From the NCBI GenBank assembly GCA_017465545.1, contig JAFTVY010000029.1:1-64000 (forward strand): a stretch of DNA of 64,000 bases. The letters are read 5' to 3'. Below, piece after piece: positions 42,604 through 51,717 of the stretch (the stretch's first letter is position 1; each line of letters opens with the position of its first letter). The notes below the pieces were generated by a model. It ran no database searches and was not told the origin of the DNA. It saw only the letters and a list, made by a program, of their open reading frames with translations. The translations under genes were made by a program, and so were the position numbers. This DNA is from Ruminiclostridium sp. (GTDB lineage Bacteria; Bacillota; Clostridia; Oscillospirales; Ruminococcaceae).

Positions 42604-42643
42604 TGCTGTAATCTCCTTGTAAGTGGCATAATAACTATTAATA

Positions 42644-42672
42644 ATTATATCACAGTATTTTCTTATAGTCAA
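42644..42672 (-). promoter_or_regulatory. Promoter of the VanX-TIR operon
   Basis: On the minus strand TTGACT (42667-42672), 17 bases, TATAAT (42644-42649), about 40 bases from the VanX start. Confidence 0.8.
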
Positions 42673-42728
42673 TTTAATTGTTATTTCTACATAATGTGCA
42701 TCAAGAAAAGCTGAACCACAATTTGTTC

Positions 42729-42757
42729 TTGCCAAAACCTTGTTTTTGTGATATAAT
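42729..42757 (+). promoter_or_regulatory. Promoter of the tepA operon
   Basis: TTGCCA (42729-42734), 17 bases, TATAAT (42752-42757). It is divergent to the VanX-TIR promoter, with about 55 bases between the two. Confidence 0.75.
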
Positions 42758-42846
42758 TAATATGTATATTTGTATGCATTTTCAAAAGCACCGTATATTC
42801 CGACTCAATTCAGGAAATATAATAAAAAACCTGAAAGGAAACGGAT

Positions 42847-43740
42847 ATGCAAAAGGAATATACAAATAACGAAACCGGTGAGGAAGAGGAAGAAGTAGCA
42901 GAGGTTGAGTCCGACATTACCGATAACGGAATATCGGCTCTTATAAATGCAAAGCATAATATCCATTGCCTGACTGTAATAGGTCAGATAGAGGGGCATT
43001 ATATACTTCCGCCTCAGAACAAGACTACAAAATACGAGCACATAATGCCTGCACTTGTAGCAATCGAGCAGGACAGAAGCATAGAAGGACTGCTGATTAT
43101 TCTCAATACCGTTGGCGGAGACGTAGAGGCAGGGCTTGCTATTTCAGAGCTTATCGCAGGGATGAGTAAGCCGACGGTTTCTATAGTAGTCGGCGGAGGT
43201 CATTCGATAGGCGTTCCACTCGCCGTAAGCGCAAAAAGGAGCTTTATCGTTCCATCTGCTACAATGACAATACACCCCGTCAGGATGAACGGACTGCTGC
43301 TCGGAATCCCACAGACGCTTTCATATTTTGAGCGTATGCAGGAAAGAATTATTAATTTTGTAAGCAAGAACAGCCGTATAAAGCCTGAACGCTTCAGAGA
43401 GCTTATGATGAAAAAGGATGAGCTGGTTATGGACGTGGGTTCAGTGGTTGATGGTGAAACTGCAGTAAAGGAAGGACTTATTGACAGTCTCGGCGGTCTT
43501 AACGATGCGGTAGAATGCCTTTATTCGCTTATTGAGGGTAATACAGAGGAAAACGGCAAGAATGAAAATTGTGACAGAAATCCTCAGAAACCGTCAAAGA
43601 AAAAATCTGTGGCAAGAAAGAGAGTTTCCAAAGCTTCCGTTACGGATAATGCATGTGCCGTGGGCGATAAAAGAGTCGTGAAGGCGCATCTTTTCAAGGA
43701 ATACCATCCTTCGGTAAGAATGAACAAGGATGGCAGATAG
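42847..43740 (+). CDS. tepA: ClpP-class serine peptidase TepA
   Basis: A 297-residue cytoplasmic protease of the ClpP fold. The nucleophile is S120 in [11 protein letters not shown] and the base H143 in TMTIHPVR, with [16 protein letters not shown] as the ClpP-type core. An acidic N terminus ([12 protein letters not shown]) and a Lys/Arg-rich C-terminal tail of about 70 residues extend it. In Bacillus the homologue TepA helps protein export, and tepA-ylzJ-spoIIIE is the gene order seen here, apart from uppP. Confidence 0.88.
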   Translation: MQKEYTNNETGEEEEEVAEVESDITDNGISALINAKHNIHCLTVIGQIEGHYILPPQNKTTKYEHIMPALVAIEQDRSIEGLLIILNTVGGDVEAGLAISELIAGMSKPTVSIVVGGGHSIGVPLAVSAKRSFIVPSATMTIHPVRMNGLLLGIPQTLSYFERMQERIINFVSKNSRIKPERFRELMMKKDELVMDVGSVVDGETAVKEGLIDSLGGLNDAVECLYSLIEGNTEENGKNENCDRNPQKPSKKKSVARKRVSKASVTDNACAVGDKRVVKAHLFKEYHPSVRMNKDGR

Positions 43741-43741
43741 T

Positions 43742-43936
43742 ATGGTATTATACAGTATAATCGATATAGCGGATGTTTTTTCTGAAAATCACAAAGAGGC
43801 GCAGTGCGTATTAAAGCAGATAGACGGCGGATTTGTAGAGCTATACAGCGGTACGATGTCAGGCGAAAATAAGGTCAGGCGACTTTATTCAACCAATCCC
43901 GCTCTTTATCTCGATAAAAGGTACTATCCTTTTTAA
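43742..43936 (+). CDS. YlzJ-like protein
   Basis: A 64-residue protein of the YlzJ-like family. VLYSIIDIADVF at the start and RRLYSTNPALYLDKRYYPF at the end are the conserved parts. The start at 43742 is preferred over ATG 43730 because an AAGGA lies 11 bases before it and the family begins MxLY. It overlaps the end of tepA by zero bases (one-base gap). Function unknown. Confidence 0.8.
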   Translation: MVLYSIIDIADVFSENHKEAQCVLKQIDGGFVELYSGTMSGENKVRRLYSTNPALYLDKRYYPF

Positions 43937-44007
43937 AAAATCAAATAGGGGCGAAAGCCCTTACATATATTTAATTAAACAATAAGGAAAGGTCAGAAAA
44001 TATAACT

Positions 44008-44871
44008 ATGGATTACATAACTATAATAATACAGGGAATCATTCAGGGAATAACTGAATTTTTGCCCGTTTCAAGTTCCGGACATCTGTCTGTGGTACAG
44101 CATTTTATGAACGTGGGAGAAAACTCTCTTCTCATTTCTATATTTCTGCATTTAGGCACGCTTCTTGCAGTCTTTATCGCATTCTTTCCCACTATATCAA
44201 GAATGATAATAGAATTTTTCCTTACTATAAAGGATATATTTACCGGTAAATTCTCCTGGAAAAATATGAATGCCGACAGACGTATGATGTTTATGGTGAT
44301 AATATCAACGCTTATGCTTGTGCCTGTTTACTTCCTCAGAGATTTCTTCGTATCCTTTGAGGGCGATAATGATATTATCTTCGAAGGTGTTGCATTCCTT
44401 TTCACGGCAACTTTACTGTTTATGTCCGACAAGTGTGTAAAAGGCAACAAGACAGGGGACAAGATGAAGGTTACCGATGCTGTTGCTGTTGGTGCGATGC
44501 AGTGTGTAGCTTTATTTCCGGGCGTTTCCCGTTCCGGTTCAACAACGGCGGCCGGACTGTTCTGCGGACTCACGAAGGAAACAGCGGTAGCGTACTCATT
44601 TATCCTTGGTATTCCCGCTATACTTGGCGGAAGTATTCTTGAGCTCGGTCAGGCGGCAAGTGAAAGCGTTCAGCTTGATCTTGTGGGACTTGGCATAGGC
44701 TTTGCTGTAGCGGCGGTTGTCGGACTGTTATCCATTTTCCTTGTAAAGTGGCTGATAAAAAGAGACAGATTCAGGATATTCGGTGTTTATACGGCGTTGC
44801 TCGGACTGTTCTGCATCGGTATAGGCGTATATGAGCTTGTTACAGGTTCTCACTTCGTTATTATTTTTTAA
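44008..44871 (+). CDS. uppP: Undecaprenyl-diphosphate phosphatase (BacA family)
   Basis: A 287-residue membrane enzyme with about eight helices that regenerates undecaprenyl phosphate for peptidoglycan synthesis. The two catalytic repeats are QGITEFLPVSSSGHL (E and S residues, about 12-26) and GVSRSGSTTAAGL (about 172-184). It is inserted between ylzJ and spoIIIE relative to the Bacillus order, with its own GAAAGG-type site. Confidence 0.94.
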   Translation: MDYITIIIQGIIQGITEFLPVSSSGHLSVVQHFMNVGENSLLISIFLHLGTLLAVFIAFFPTISRMIIEFFLTIKDIFTGKFSWKNMNADRRMMFMVIISTLMLVPVYFLRDFFVSFEGDNDIIFEGVAFLFTATLLFMSDKCVKGNKTGDKMKVTDAVAVGAMQCVALFPGVSRSGSTTAAGLFCGLTKETAVAYSFILGIPAILGGSILELGQAASESVQLDLVGLGIGFAVAAVVGLLSIFLVKWLIKRDRFRIFGVYTALLGLFCIGIGVYELVTGSHFVIIF

Positions 44872-44928
44872 TAGATAAATGATCGATAAGACTAAAGGGT
44901 AAGTATATAAACGAAAGGATTGATAAAT

Positions 44929-47643
44929 ATGGCAGGTAAAAATAGTGAGAAAAGCACAGCTATAACTACTGCTAAACAGGGCAGAAGCTCACGAAAAACA
45001 AAAGAAGAAACTGCTCTTGTAGAGCGTCGCCGCAAAGAGATGGAGCAGGAAGAGATCAAGCACAGAAGAATGAGCGCCGTGGTACTTTTTGCGGTCGGCG
45101 TTCTTCTTATACTCTTTGCTGTAATAGGTTTAATCAGCTCAATGCAGCCCGGAGATGATAATCTCCTTGATATGATTTATATGTTCTTGTGTGGTATATT
45201 CGGTTTTACGGTATTTTTCACAGGACCTATCATCATTTACGTAGCTATACTTATTGCAACCGATAAGAGCAGAACAAGTATTACGACAAAGGTATTACAG
45301 CTGTCAGCGGGAATTGTTCTGCTGAGCACTGCTATACAGATAATTTTTGTCGGCACTGTGGGTGAAAATACAACAAATGTTTTTGAAGCTATAGGTTCCC
45401 TTTATATGGATGGCATTGCTTTGAAGGGTGGCGGTGTAGTAGGCGGACTTCCTGCGGCACTTCTGCTTCTTTTTGGCAGGGTGGGAGCGATAGTTGTTAT
45501 TTCGCTTATAATATTTGTATTCGTTATGTTTATAAGCAGAAAAACTCTTATGGAGTTTTTAGGTTTTGTAGGCAAGCCTGTTAAAAAGGCGGCGGTTGTA
45601 GCTAAAGAAAAGCACACACAGCGCAAGGAAGAGATGGAGATACTCCGTCTTGAAAGTGAAAGAAAAAGCCAGATCGAAGCCGAGAAGCGTAAACAGAAAT
45701 TAGCAGAGCTTGAAATGGCTACAGCGGACAATCTTCACGATCCCATATCAAGAAGACACAGCGATATATTGGACAGACAGCGCACGGAAAACGAAGACTT
45801 TGCAAATACGCTGAATGAATACAGCGGTGGCAATGATAATTCGGTAAGAGTCGGAAATGACGTTCTGCCTGATATTTCTATGGGAGCGGAAGTTTCTTCA
45901 CCTCGCATGGCAGACAGATTGCCTGATATTCCCGTAAGTACAGAATATGAAGAATCTGAGCCTTACGTTCTGCCTGAAATTATCGAGGCAGAGGTTCAGC
46001 CTGTACCTACAATGAGCTTTACAACAGAGCGGAAGGCACCGGTCGAGGAAGCTATCAGACAGTATACACAGGAAAAGAATGAAACTGCTGAGACACAGTC
46101 ACAGACGGTATCAACTGAAATAGAAAAGCAGATTGCCGAGGAGAAAGCTGCACCGATGGAACAGTATATACTGCCTCCTTCAGCTATCCTTGACGATATT
46201 GTGCAGTCGAAGAGCGCGGCGGACGTAAGAAAAGAGCTTGAAGAAAATGCGGTCAAAATCGTTGAAGTGCTTAAAAGCTTTGGTGTGCAGACGAAGTGCG
46301 TCGGTGCTTGCAGAGGTCCTTCTGTCACCAGATACGAATTACAGCCTGCGGCAGGTGTAAAAATATCCAAGATTACGGGACTTTCTGATGATATCGCACT
46401 TAATCTTGCGGCAGAGGGCGGTATAAGAATAGAAGCCCCCATTCCCGGAAAGCCTGCTGTCGGTATAGAGGTTCCTAATAAAAAGACGGATCCCGTTCCT
46501 TTCAGAACGCTTATCGAAAGCAACGAGGTAAAGAATCACAAGAGTAAGCTTGCGGCGGCTCTTGGTAAGGATATAGCGGGCGATAACATAATAATAGATA
46601 TTGCAGAAATGCCTCATTTACTTGTTGCAGGAACAACGGGTTCAGGTAAATCGGTTTGTGTGAACACGATAATTATGTCTATACTTTTCCGTAGCTCTCC
46701 CGAAGAGGTCCGTTTTATAATGATAGACCCGAAATCCGTTGAATTTATGTGCTACAATGGTATTCCGCATCTGCTTATTCCCGTTGTGACAGATCCTAAA
46801 AAGGCGGCTGGTGCGCTTGCCTGGGCTGTTACCGAAATGCTCAGAAGATATAATATATTCAGTGAATACAACGTAAGAAATCTTCAGGGATATAATTCTC
46901 TTGCGCAAAAGGATCCCGAATTAAAGAAGCTGCCTCAGATAGTTATTTTTATAGATGAGCTTTCAGACCTTATGATGGCGTCCAAGAATGAGGTCGAAGA
47001 CAGCATCTGCCGACTTGCACAGATGGCGAGAGCGGCAGGAATGCATCTTGTAATTGCTACACAGAGACCTACCGTGGACGTTGTTACGGGACTTATCAAG
47101 GCGAATATCCCCAGCAGAATTGCACTTATGGTAGGTACGGGTGTGGACAGCCGTGTAATCATAGATGAGCAGGGCGCAGAAAAGCTTATCGGTAAGGGCG
47201 ATATGCTCTTAAAGACCACCAGTATGCCTAAGCCCAAGCGTGTTCAGGGTTGCTGGATAAGTGATAAAGAGATAGAAAGAGTTGTAAACTTTATAAAGGA
47301 TTCCTTTATACTTGAATACGACGATGACGTTATGAACGAAGTCGAGAGACAAGCGGAGCTTGTCCGTACAAACGATAAGAAATCAGATACGTCTGCTGAA
47401 AGCGGAGATATAGACGTCAGCGACGATAAGCTCGAAGAGGCTATACGTGTAGTTGTAGAAGCAGGACAGGCGAGTACAAGTTCTCTCCAGAGAAGATTGA
47501 AGCTCGGCTATGGCAGAGCCGCCCGACTTATAGACATTATGGAAGAGATGGGCATAGTTGGTCCGTCGGAGGGTAGCAAGCCCCGTCAGGTGCTTATGAC
47601 AAGAGAACAATACTATGAAAGACAGATGAACAACAACAATTAA
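44929..47643 (+). CDS. spoIIIE: DNA translocase FtsK/SpoIIIE
   Basis: A 904-residue septal DNA motor. Four transmembrane helices lie in the first 210 residues; a long charged linker (about 215-420) follows. The motor has Walker A AGTTGSGKSV, Walker B VIFIDELSDL and QMARAAGMHLVIATQRP. The C-terminal gamma domain (last 70 residues, SLQRRLKLGYGRAARLIDIM) reads KOPS/SRS-type DNA. The start is ATG 44929, nine bases after AAAGG; a TTG nine bases earlier is less likely. It would clear chromosomes from the division and sporulation septum. Confidence 0.95.
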   Translation: MAGKNSEKSTAITTAKQGRSSRKTKEETALVERRRKEMEQEEIKHRRMSAVVLFAVGVLLILFAVIGLISSMQPGDDNLLDMIYMFLCGIFGFTVFFTGPIIIYVAILIATDKSRTSITTKVLQLSAGIVLLSTAIQIIFVGTVGENTTNVFEAIGSLYMDGIALKGGGVVGGLPAALLLLFGRVGAIVVISLIIFVFVMFISRKTLMEFLGFVGKPVKKAAVVAKEKHTQRKEEMEILRLESERKSQIEAEKRKQKLAELEMATADNLHDPISRRHSDILDRQRTENEDFANTLNEYSGGNDNSVRVGNDVLPDISMGAEVSSPRMADRLPDIPVSTEYEESEPYVLPEIIEAEVQPVPTMSFTTERKAPVEEAIRQYTQEKNETAETQSQTVSTEIEKQIAEEKAAPMEQYILPPSAILDDIVQSKSAADVRKELEENAVKIVEVLKSFGVQTKCVGACRGPSVTRYELQPAAGVKISKITGLSDDIALNLAAEGGIRIEAPIPGKPAVGIEVPNKKTDPVPFRTLIESNEVKNHKSKLAAALGKDIAGDNIIIDIAEMPHLLVAGTTGSGKSVCVNTIIMSILFRSSPEEVRFIMIDPKSVEFMCYNGIPHLLIPVVTDPKKAAGALAWAVTEMLRRYNIFSEYNVRNLQGYNSLAQKDPELKKLPQIVIFIDELSDLMMASKNEVEDSICRLAQMARAAGMHLVIATQRPTVDVVTGLIKANIPSRIALMVGTGVDSRVIIDEQGAEKLIGKGDMLLKTTSMPKPKRVQGCWISDKEIERVVNFIKDSFILEYDDDVMNEVERQAELVRTNDKKSDTSAESGDIDVSDDKLEEAIRVVVEAGQASTSSLQRRLKLGYGRAARLIDIMEEMGIVGPSEGSKPRQVLMTREQYYERQMNNNN

Positions 47644-47688
47644 AAAGCGTTCATTCGATTTCGATAATATGAACAAAGAGGTGTAAAA

Positions 47689-49620
47689 ATGCCGTTTTTA
47701 CCAATATCAAGGGAAGATATGACAGAGCGTGGAATCGACCAGCTTGACTTTATATGTATAACAGGTGACGCTTACGTTGATCATCCTTCCTTTGGCATTG
47801 CTATCATTTCAAGAATGCTGGAAAGCTGTGGCTGTAGTGTAGGTATAATAGCACAACCACAGACAGACAGCGACTATAAAAAGCTTGGTGAACCCAGATA
47901 CTGTTTTCTTGTGACGGGCGGAAACATCGACAGCATGGTGTCGAATTATACCGTATTCAAGAAAAAGCGTTGGGATGACGCATACTGCGAGGGAGGTAAA
48001 GGTGGTAAACGCCCCGACAGAGCGGTAACCGTTTATTGCAACAAATTAAAACAGCTTTTCCCTGATAAGGAGATTGCTATAGGCGGTCTTGAAGCAAGTC
48101 TCAGACGTTTCGCTCATTATGATTATTGGGCGGACAAGGTTATGCCGTCGATACTCGTTGACAGTAAGGCGGAGCTTCTTATGTACGGCATGGGCGAGCT
48201 TACTATCGTTCAGCTTTACAATGAGATAAAATCAGGTAAAAAGTTATCTGAAATACACGATATAAGAGGTACTTGCTATCTGACAGAACCTAAAAACACT
48301 CCTCTTGGTGCAGTACAATGCGATAGCTACGAAATAGTCAGCGAAAATAAAAAGGCGTATGCCAAGGCGTGCAGATTACAGTATGACGAGCAGGATGAAA
48401 TTTACGGAAAGACCGTAATTCAGCGCCACGGAAATATGATGCTTGTACAGAATCCTCCTCAGCGTAGCCTTACTCAGTCGGAGTTTGATAAAGCTTACGA
48501 ACTTCCTTATATGAGAGCTTATCATCCCTGCTATGAAAAGGGCGGTGGAGTTCCGGGAATTCAGGAGGTTGAGTTTTCTATAACTCACAGCCGTGGATGT
48601 TTCGGATATTGTAATTTCTGCTCTATAGCTTTGCATCAGGGTAGAAGAATACAGGTAAGAAGCGAAGAGTCTGTAATAAATGAGGCTATAGATTTATCAA
48701 ATAAGCCAAATTTCAAGGGTTACATACACGACGTAGGAGGCCCGACGGCTAATTTCCGTGCGCCATCCTGCGATAAACAGCTTAAAAACGGACTGTGCAA
48801 GGGTAAAAAGTGTCTTGCACCTACTCCGTGTCCTGCTCTGAAAGCCGATCACGAGGAGTATCTGAACCTTCTCAGAAGGATACGTTCCCTTAAAAAGGTA
48901 AAAAAGGTATTTATCCGCTCAGGTATCAGATATGATTATATGCTGAAGGATAAGGACGATACCTTCTTTAAGGAGCTTGTGGAGCATCACGTAAGCGGAC
49001 AGTTAAAGGTCGCTCCCGAACACGCCAGCAACAAGGTGCTGGATCTTATGGGTAAGCCTCATATTGAAGTATATGAGGAATTTGAAAAGAAATTCTACAA
49101 ATATACAAAAGAATGCGGCAAGGAACAGTATCTGGTGCCTTATCTGATGTCGTCACATCCGGGATGTACTGTAAGAGAGGCGGTGGATTTAGCAGTATTC
49201 CTTAAAAAGCATAATATAAGACCCGAACAGGTTCAGGATTTTTATCCGACACCCGGAACTATTTCCACGGCAATGTATTATACGGGACTTAATCCTTATA
49301 CAATGGAAGAGGTCTACGTTCCGAAGACACCTGAAGAAAAGGAAATGCAAAGAGCATTACTTCAGTATTTCAAGAAGGAAAATAAGCAGATAGTTGCAAA
49401 GGCTCTTATTAAAGCGGGCAAGAAAGAGCTTATCGGCTATGGTAAGGAATGTCTGATAACTCCCGATGGGCTGAAGCTTGATGATAATAAAGGAAAGGGG
49501 ACTGTAAAAAATGGCAGAGGAAACAGCAAAAAGGCAAACCTCGGAAAATCAGCCAAAAAAGAAAGCGGCAGAAGAAACGCCAAAGAAGTCTCCAAAAATA
49601 CAGGCAGAAAAAAGCGCTGA
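47689..49620 (+). CDS. YgiQ-family radical SAM protein
   Basis: A 643-residue protein. It begins FLPISREDMTERG and has the 4Fe-4S motif SRGCFGYCNFC around residues 302-311 (Cys304, 308, 311), followed by GRRIQVRSEESVI. ATGG-rich regions FIRSGIRYDYM and KVAPEHASNKVLDLMGKPH match the YgiQ (UPF0313) family, whose substrate is unknown. The last 35 residues are Lys/Arg/Asn-rich. Its final 110 nt overlap the next gene in another frame. Confidence 0.9.
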   Translation: MPFLPISREDMTERGIDQLDFICITGDAYVDHPSFGIAIISRMLESCGCSVGIIAQPQTDSDYKKLGEPRYCFLVTGGNIDSMVSNYTVFKKKRWDDAYCEGGKGGKRPDRAVTVYCNKLKQLFPDKEIAIGGLEASLRRFAHYDYWADKVMPSILVDSKAELLMYGMGELTIVQLYNEIKSGKKLSEIHDIRGTCYLTEPKNTPLGAVQCDSYEIVSENKKAYAKACRLQYDEQDEIYGKTVIQRHGNMMLVQNPPQRSLTQSEFDKAYELPYMRAYHPCYEKGGGVPGIQEVEFSITHSRGCFGYCNFCSIALHQGRRIQVRSEESVINEAIDLSNKPNFKGYIHDVGGPTANFRAPSCDKQLKNGLCKGKKCLAPTPCPALKADHEEYLNLLRRIRSLKKVKKVFIRSGIRYDYMLKDKDDTFFKELVEHHVSGQLKVAPEHASNKVLDLMGKPHIEVYEEFEKKFYKYTKECGKEQYLVPYLMSSHPGCTVREAVDLAVFLKKHNIRPEQVQDFYPTPGTISTAMYYTGLNPYTMEEVYVPKTPEEKEMQRALLQYFKKENKQIVAKALIKAGKKELIGYGKECLITPDGLKLDDNKGKGTVKNGRGNSKKANLGKSAKKESGRRNAKEVSKNTGRKKR

Positions 49621-50890
49621 TTCTTCTAAAAAGAAGACGTCAACAGCAAAAAAATCCTCTGATACGTCAGATAAGAAAATAGAAAAGCCTCTTAAAAAGA
49701 CGTCCGATTCCGCAAAAACCGAGTCAAAGAAGGAAAAAGCTTCGGCAAAGACAACGGCAAGTAAAAAAGCTGATGATAAGAAAGCTACAGAGAAGCCGGA
49801 AGGCAAGATTTTGAAAACCTCTGATAAAAGGAAAACAGCAGAAAAGGATAACAAATCCGCAAAGGCTGATACTGATAAGAAAAAGATTATCAGAAAAACC
49901 AAAAAAGCGTCAGAGGACGAAATGGAAGAAGCCACAAAGTACACTCCTTATAAAAAGAAGGCAAAGGTAAGCTTTAAGGTTTTCCTGTTCTCGTTTTTAA
50001 TAATTGCTGTTTTTCTGACACTTAATCAGCTTATCTTCCATATCCCCGGTGTTCCTACCTGGGACAGCGTCTTTTCGGGCGAATCGCCCACTTTCTCGAT
50101 ACCTTCGGGAGAAATGCAGGTGCATTTTATAGACGTGGGGCAGGGTGACAGCGCACTTATAGTGACGGAGGGTAAAGTCGTACTTATTGACAGCGGTGAA
50201 AAAGAATACAGCCATACAGTAATAGAGTACGTAGAGAAGCTTGGTATTTCAAAGCTTGACGTAATAATCGGCTCTCATCCGCATTCTGACCATATAGGCT
50301 CTATGTTCCAGATAGTTGATAAATTTGAAGTGGGTGAGCTTATTCTTCCTAAAATGACCAAGGATATGATTCCCGATACTTCCTGCTATGCCGACCTTAT
50401 CAGAAGTGCAGATAAGAAGAACGTCAAGGTCAGCTTTGTCAGAGGCGGCGAAAAGATAAAGCTCTCGGATGGCTGTAGTATGGATATTCTCGCTCCTGTC
50501 AGCGACTATGACGATCTTAACAATTATTCGATAGTATGTAAGCTTGTACATGGTGAAAACAGCTTTTTATTCACGGGAGATATCGAAACCTCAGCTGAAT
50601 ACGACGTAGTAGAAAGCGGTGCAGATATCAGTGCAGACGTGCTGAAGGTTCCGCATCACGGAAGTGCTACGTCAAGCTCTTACAAGTTTTTAAAGACTGT
50701 CAGACCGACTTATGCGGTTATTTCAGTAGGTTCGCCCAACGATTACGGACATCCGAATAAGACGATATTTGAACGTTATGAGGAATTCGATTGCAAGCGC
50801 TACCGTACTGATATGAACGGTGATATAGTATTCAAGAGCGATGGCGTTGAGCTGAAAATTGAAACCGAAAATAAAAACGGATACGTATAA
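49511..50890 (+). CDS. ComEC-type metallo-beta-lactamase-fold protein with Lys-rich N terminus
   Basis: A 459-residue protein. The first 150 residues are low complexity (mostly Lys, Ser, Thr, Ala, Glu). A transmembrane helix at about 154-176 follows, then a ComEC/Rec2-like hydrolase domain (201-450) with MQVHFIDVGQGDSALI, SHPHSDHIGS (HxHxDH 256-261), LFTGDIETSAEYDV and VPHHGSATSSS. It is probably an extracytoplasmic nuclease or phosphodiesterase anchored by one helix, as the competence channel domain of ComEC is absent. A strong AAAGGGG site precedes the start at 49511, within the upstream gene. Confidence 0.85.
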   Translation: MAEETAKRQTSENQPKKKAAEETPKKSPKIQAEKSADSSKKKTSTAKKSSDTSDKKIEKPLKKTSDSAKTESKKEKASAKTTASKKADDKKATEKPEGKILKTSDKRKTAEKDNKSAKADTDKKKIIRKTKKASEDEMEEATKYTPYKKKAKVSFKVFLFSFLIIAVFLTLNQLIFHIPGVPTWDSVFSGESPTFSIPSGEMQVHFIDVGQGDSALIVTEGKVVLIDSGEKEYSHTVIEYVEKLGISKLDVIIGSHPHSDHIGSMFQIVDKFEVGELILPKMTKDMIPDTSCYADLIRSADKKNVKVSFVRGGEKIKLSDGCSMDILAPVSDYDDLNNYSIVCKLVHGENSFLFTGDIETSAEYDVVESGADISADVLKVPHHGSATSSSYKFLKTVRPTYAVISVGSPNDYGHPNKTIFERYEEFDCKRYRTDMNGDIVFKSDGVELKIETENKNGYV

Positions 50891-50894
50891 ATTA

Positions 50895-50926
50895 AAATCC
50901 CTTCACGTTGATTTGTGAAGGGATTT
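50895..50926. terminator. Bidirectional terminator
   Basis: AAATCCCTTCAC / GTGAAGGGATTT, a 12-bp stem with an 8-base loop, between two convergent genes. The flanks are A/T-rich. Confidence 0.8.
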
Positions 50927-50935
50927 GTTGATATT

Positions 50936-51529
50936 TTAATTATCTTCTATAATTTCTCTGATTTCCGCCTCAGAAACCGAAAGATAGCCCTGGATAAAGC
51001 TGTTCAGTACGCCTCTGTATGCTCCGGTTGGATTATCAAAGAATTTTCTTTCCATCTGCTGTGCCGCTTCAAGGGTAGGAGCATAGATTTTAAGCTCCAT
51101 CAGGTCTGCACCGCCGACCTCGTTTATAAATCTTATATACAGGTGATATCCGCCCTGCTCAAGCGTTATAATTTCGCATTTTATCGCTTTTTCGAGGTGG
51201 TTATGTGCGGTTATCTTTTTTGCAAGATATACAGCGTCTTCACGGATAGAAAGGGGAATGGAGTAGGCAAGCTCGATAGCAAGATAGTTGCTCTGGTTTG
51301 TCGGATGACAAAGCTCGCAGTCAGCTGTTTTTTCGACTGTTATAAGCTTCTTTTCTTCCATACTCATTATGCAGGAGTGAAAATCAAAATACTTGACGAA
51401 TTCCTGATCTACAGTACAGCGCATAAGCTCCTCTTTGCTCATACAGCCTACTTTTCTAAGCAGGTGAGCGATAAGTATCTGTATTTCCTTATCTTCGTAA
51501 AGAGTAAGTTTAGGAGCACGAAAATTCAT
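50936..51529 (-). CDS. DUF4364 family protein
   Basis: A 197-residue cytoplasmic protein of the DUF4364 family of Clostridia. The N-terminal part (about 1-75) reads as a winged helix (KLTLYEDKEIQILIAHLLRK..., then FDFHSCIMSMEEKKLI), suggesting DNA binding, but no target is known. The minus-strand reading is preferred over a plus-strand frame covering the same bases because of the AAAGGA site, the promoter and protein-like composition. Confidence 0.8.
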   Translation of the reverse strand: MNFRAPKLTLYEDKEIQILIAHLLRKVGCMSKEELMRCTVDQEFVKYFDFHSCIMSMEEKKLITVEKTADCELCHPTNQSNYLAIELAYSIPLSIREDAVYLAKKITAHNHLEKAIKCEIITLEQGGYHLYIRFINEVGGADLMELKIYAPTLEAAQQMERKFFDNPTGAYRGVLNSFIQGYLSVSEAEIREIIEDN

Positions 51530-51585
51530 AAGCTGCTGTTCCTTTCTATATCGTTTGCTCTGTAAAAGCTTTTTGCTACTATGAT

Positions 51586-51614
51586 ATAATACTATATTTT
51601 CAGGAAAATGTCAA
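51586..51614 (-). promoter_or_regulatory. Promoter of the DUF4364 gene
   Basis: On the minus strand TTGACA (51609-51614), 17 bases, TATTAT (51586-51591). Confidence 0.8.
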
Positions 51615-51717
51615 GACGTATCGCAGGCGTATCAGTCGTACCAATGCTTTATAAATCCGCTTTTAAACATAATCTCGTCCTGTCTGTAATATTATTTTTA
51701 CAGAAAGGACTGATTCA

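Noticed and set aside
49480..49640. A frameshift fusing the YgiQ and metallo-beta-lactamase genes
   Set aside because: The downstream frame has its own strong ribosome site and ATG, and both families are normally separate proteins.
50915..51565. A plus-strand open frame of 216 codons covering the DUF4364 gene
   Set aside because: It is antisense to a frame with a recognised family, a promoter and a ribosome site, and its translation is Phe/Tyr/Lys-rich without motifs.
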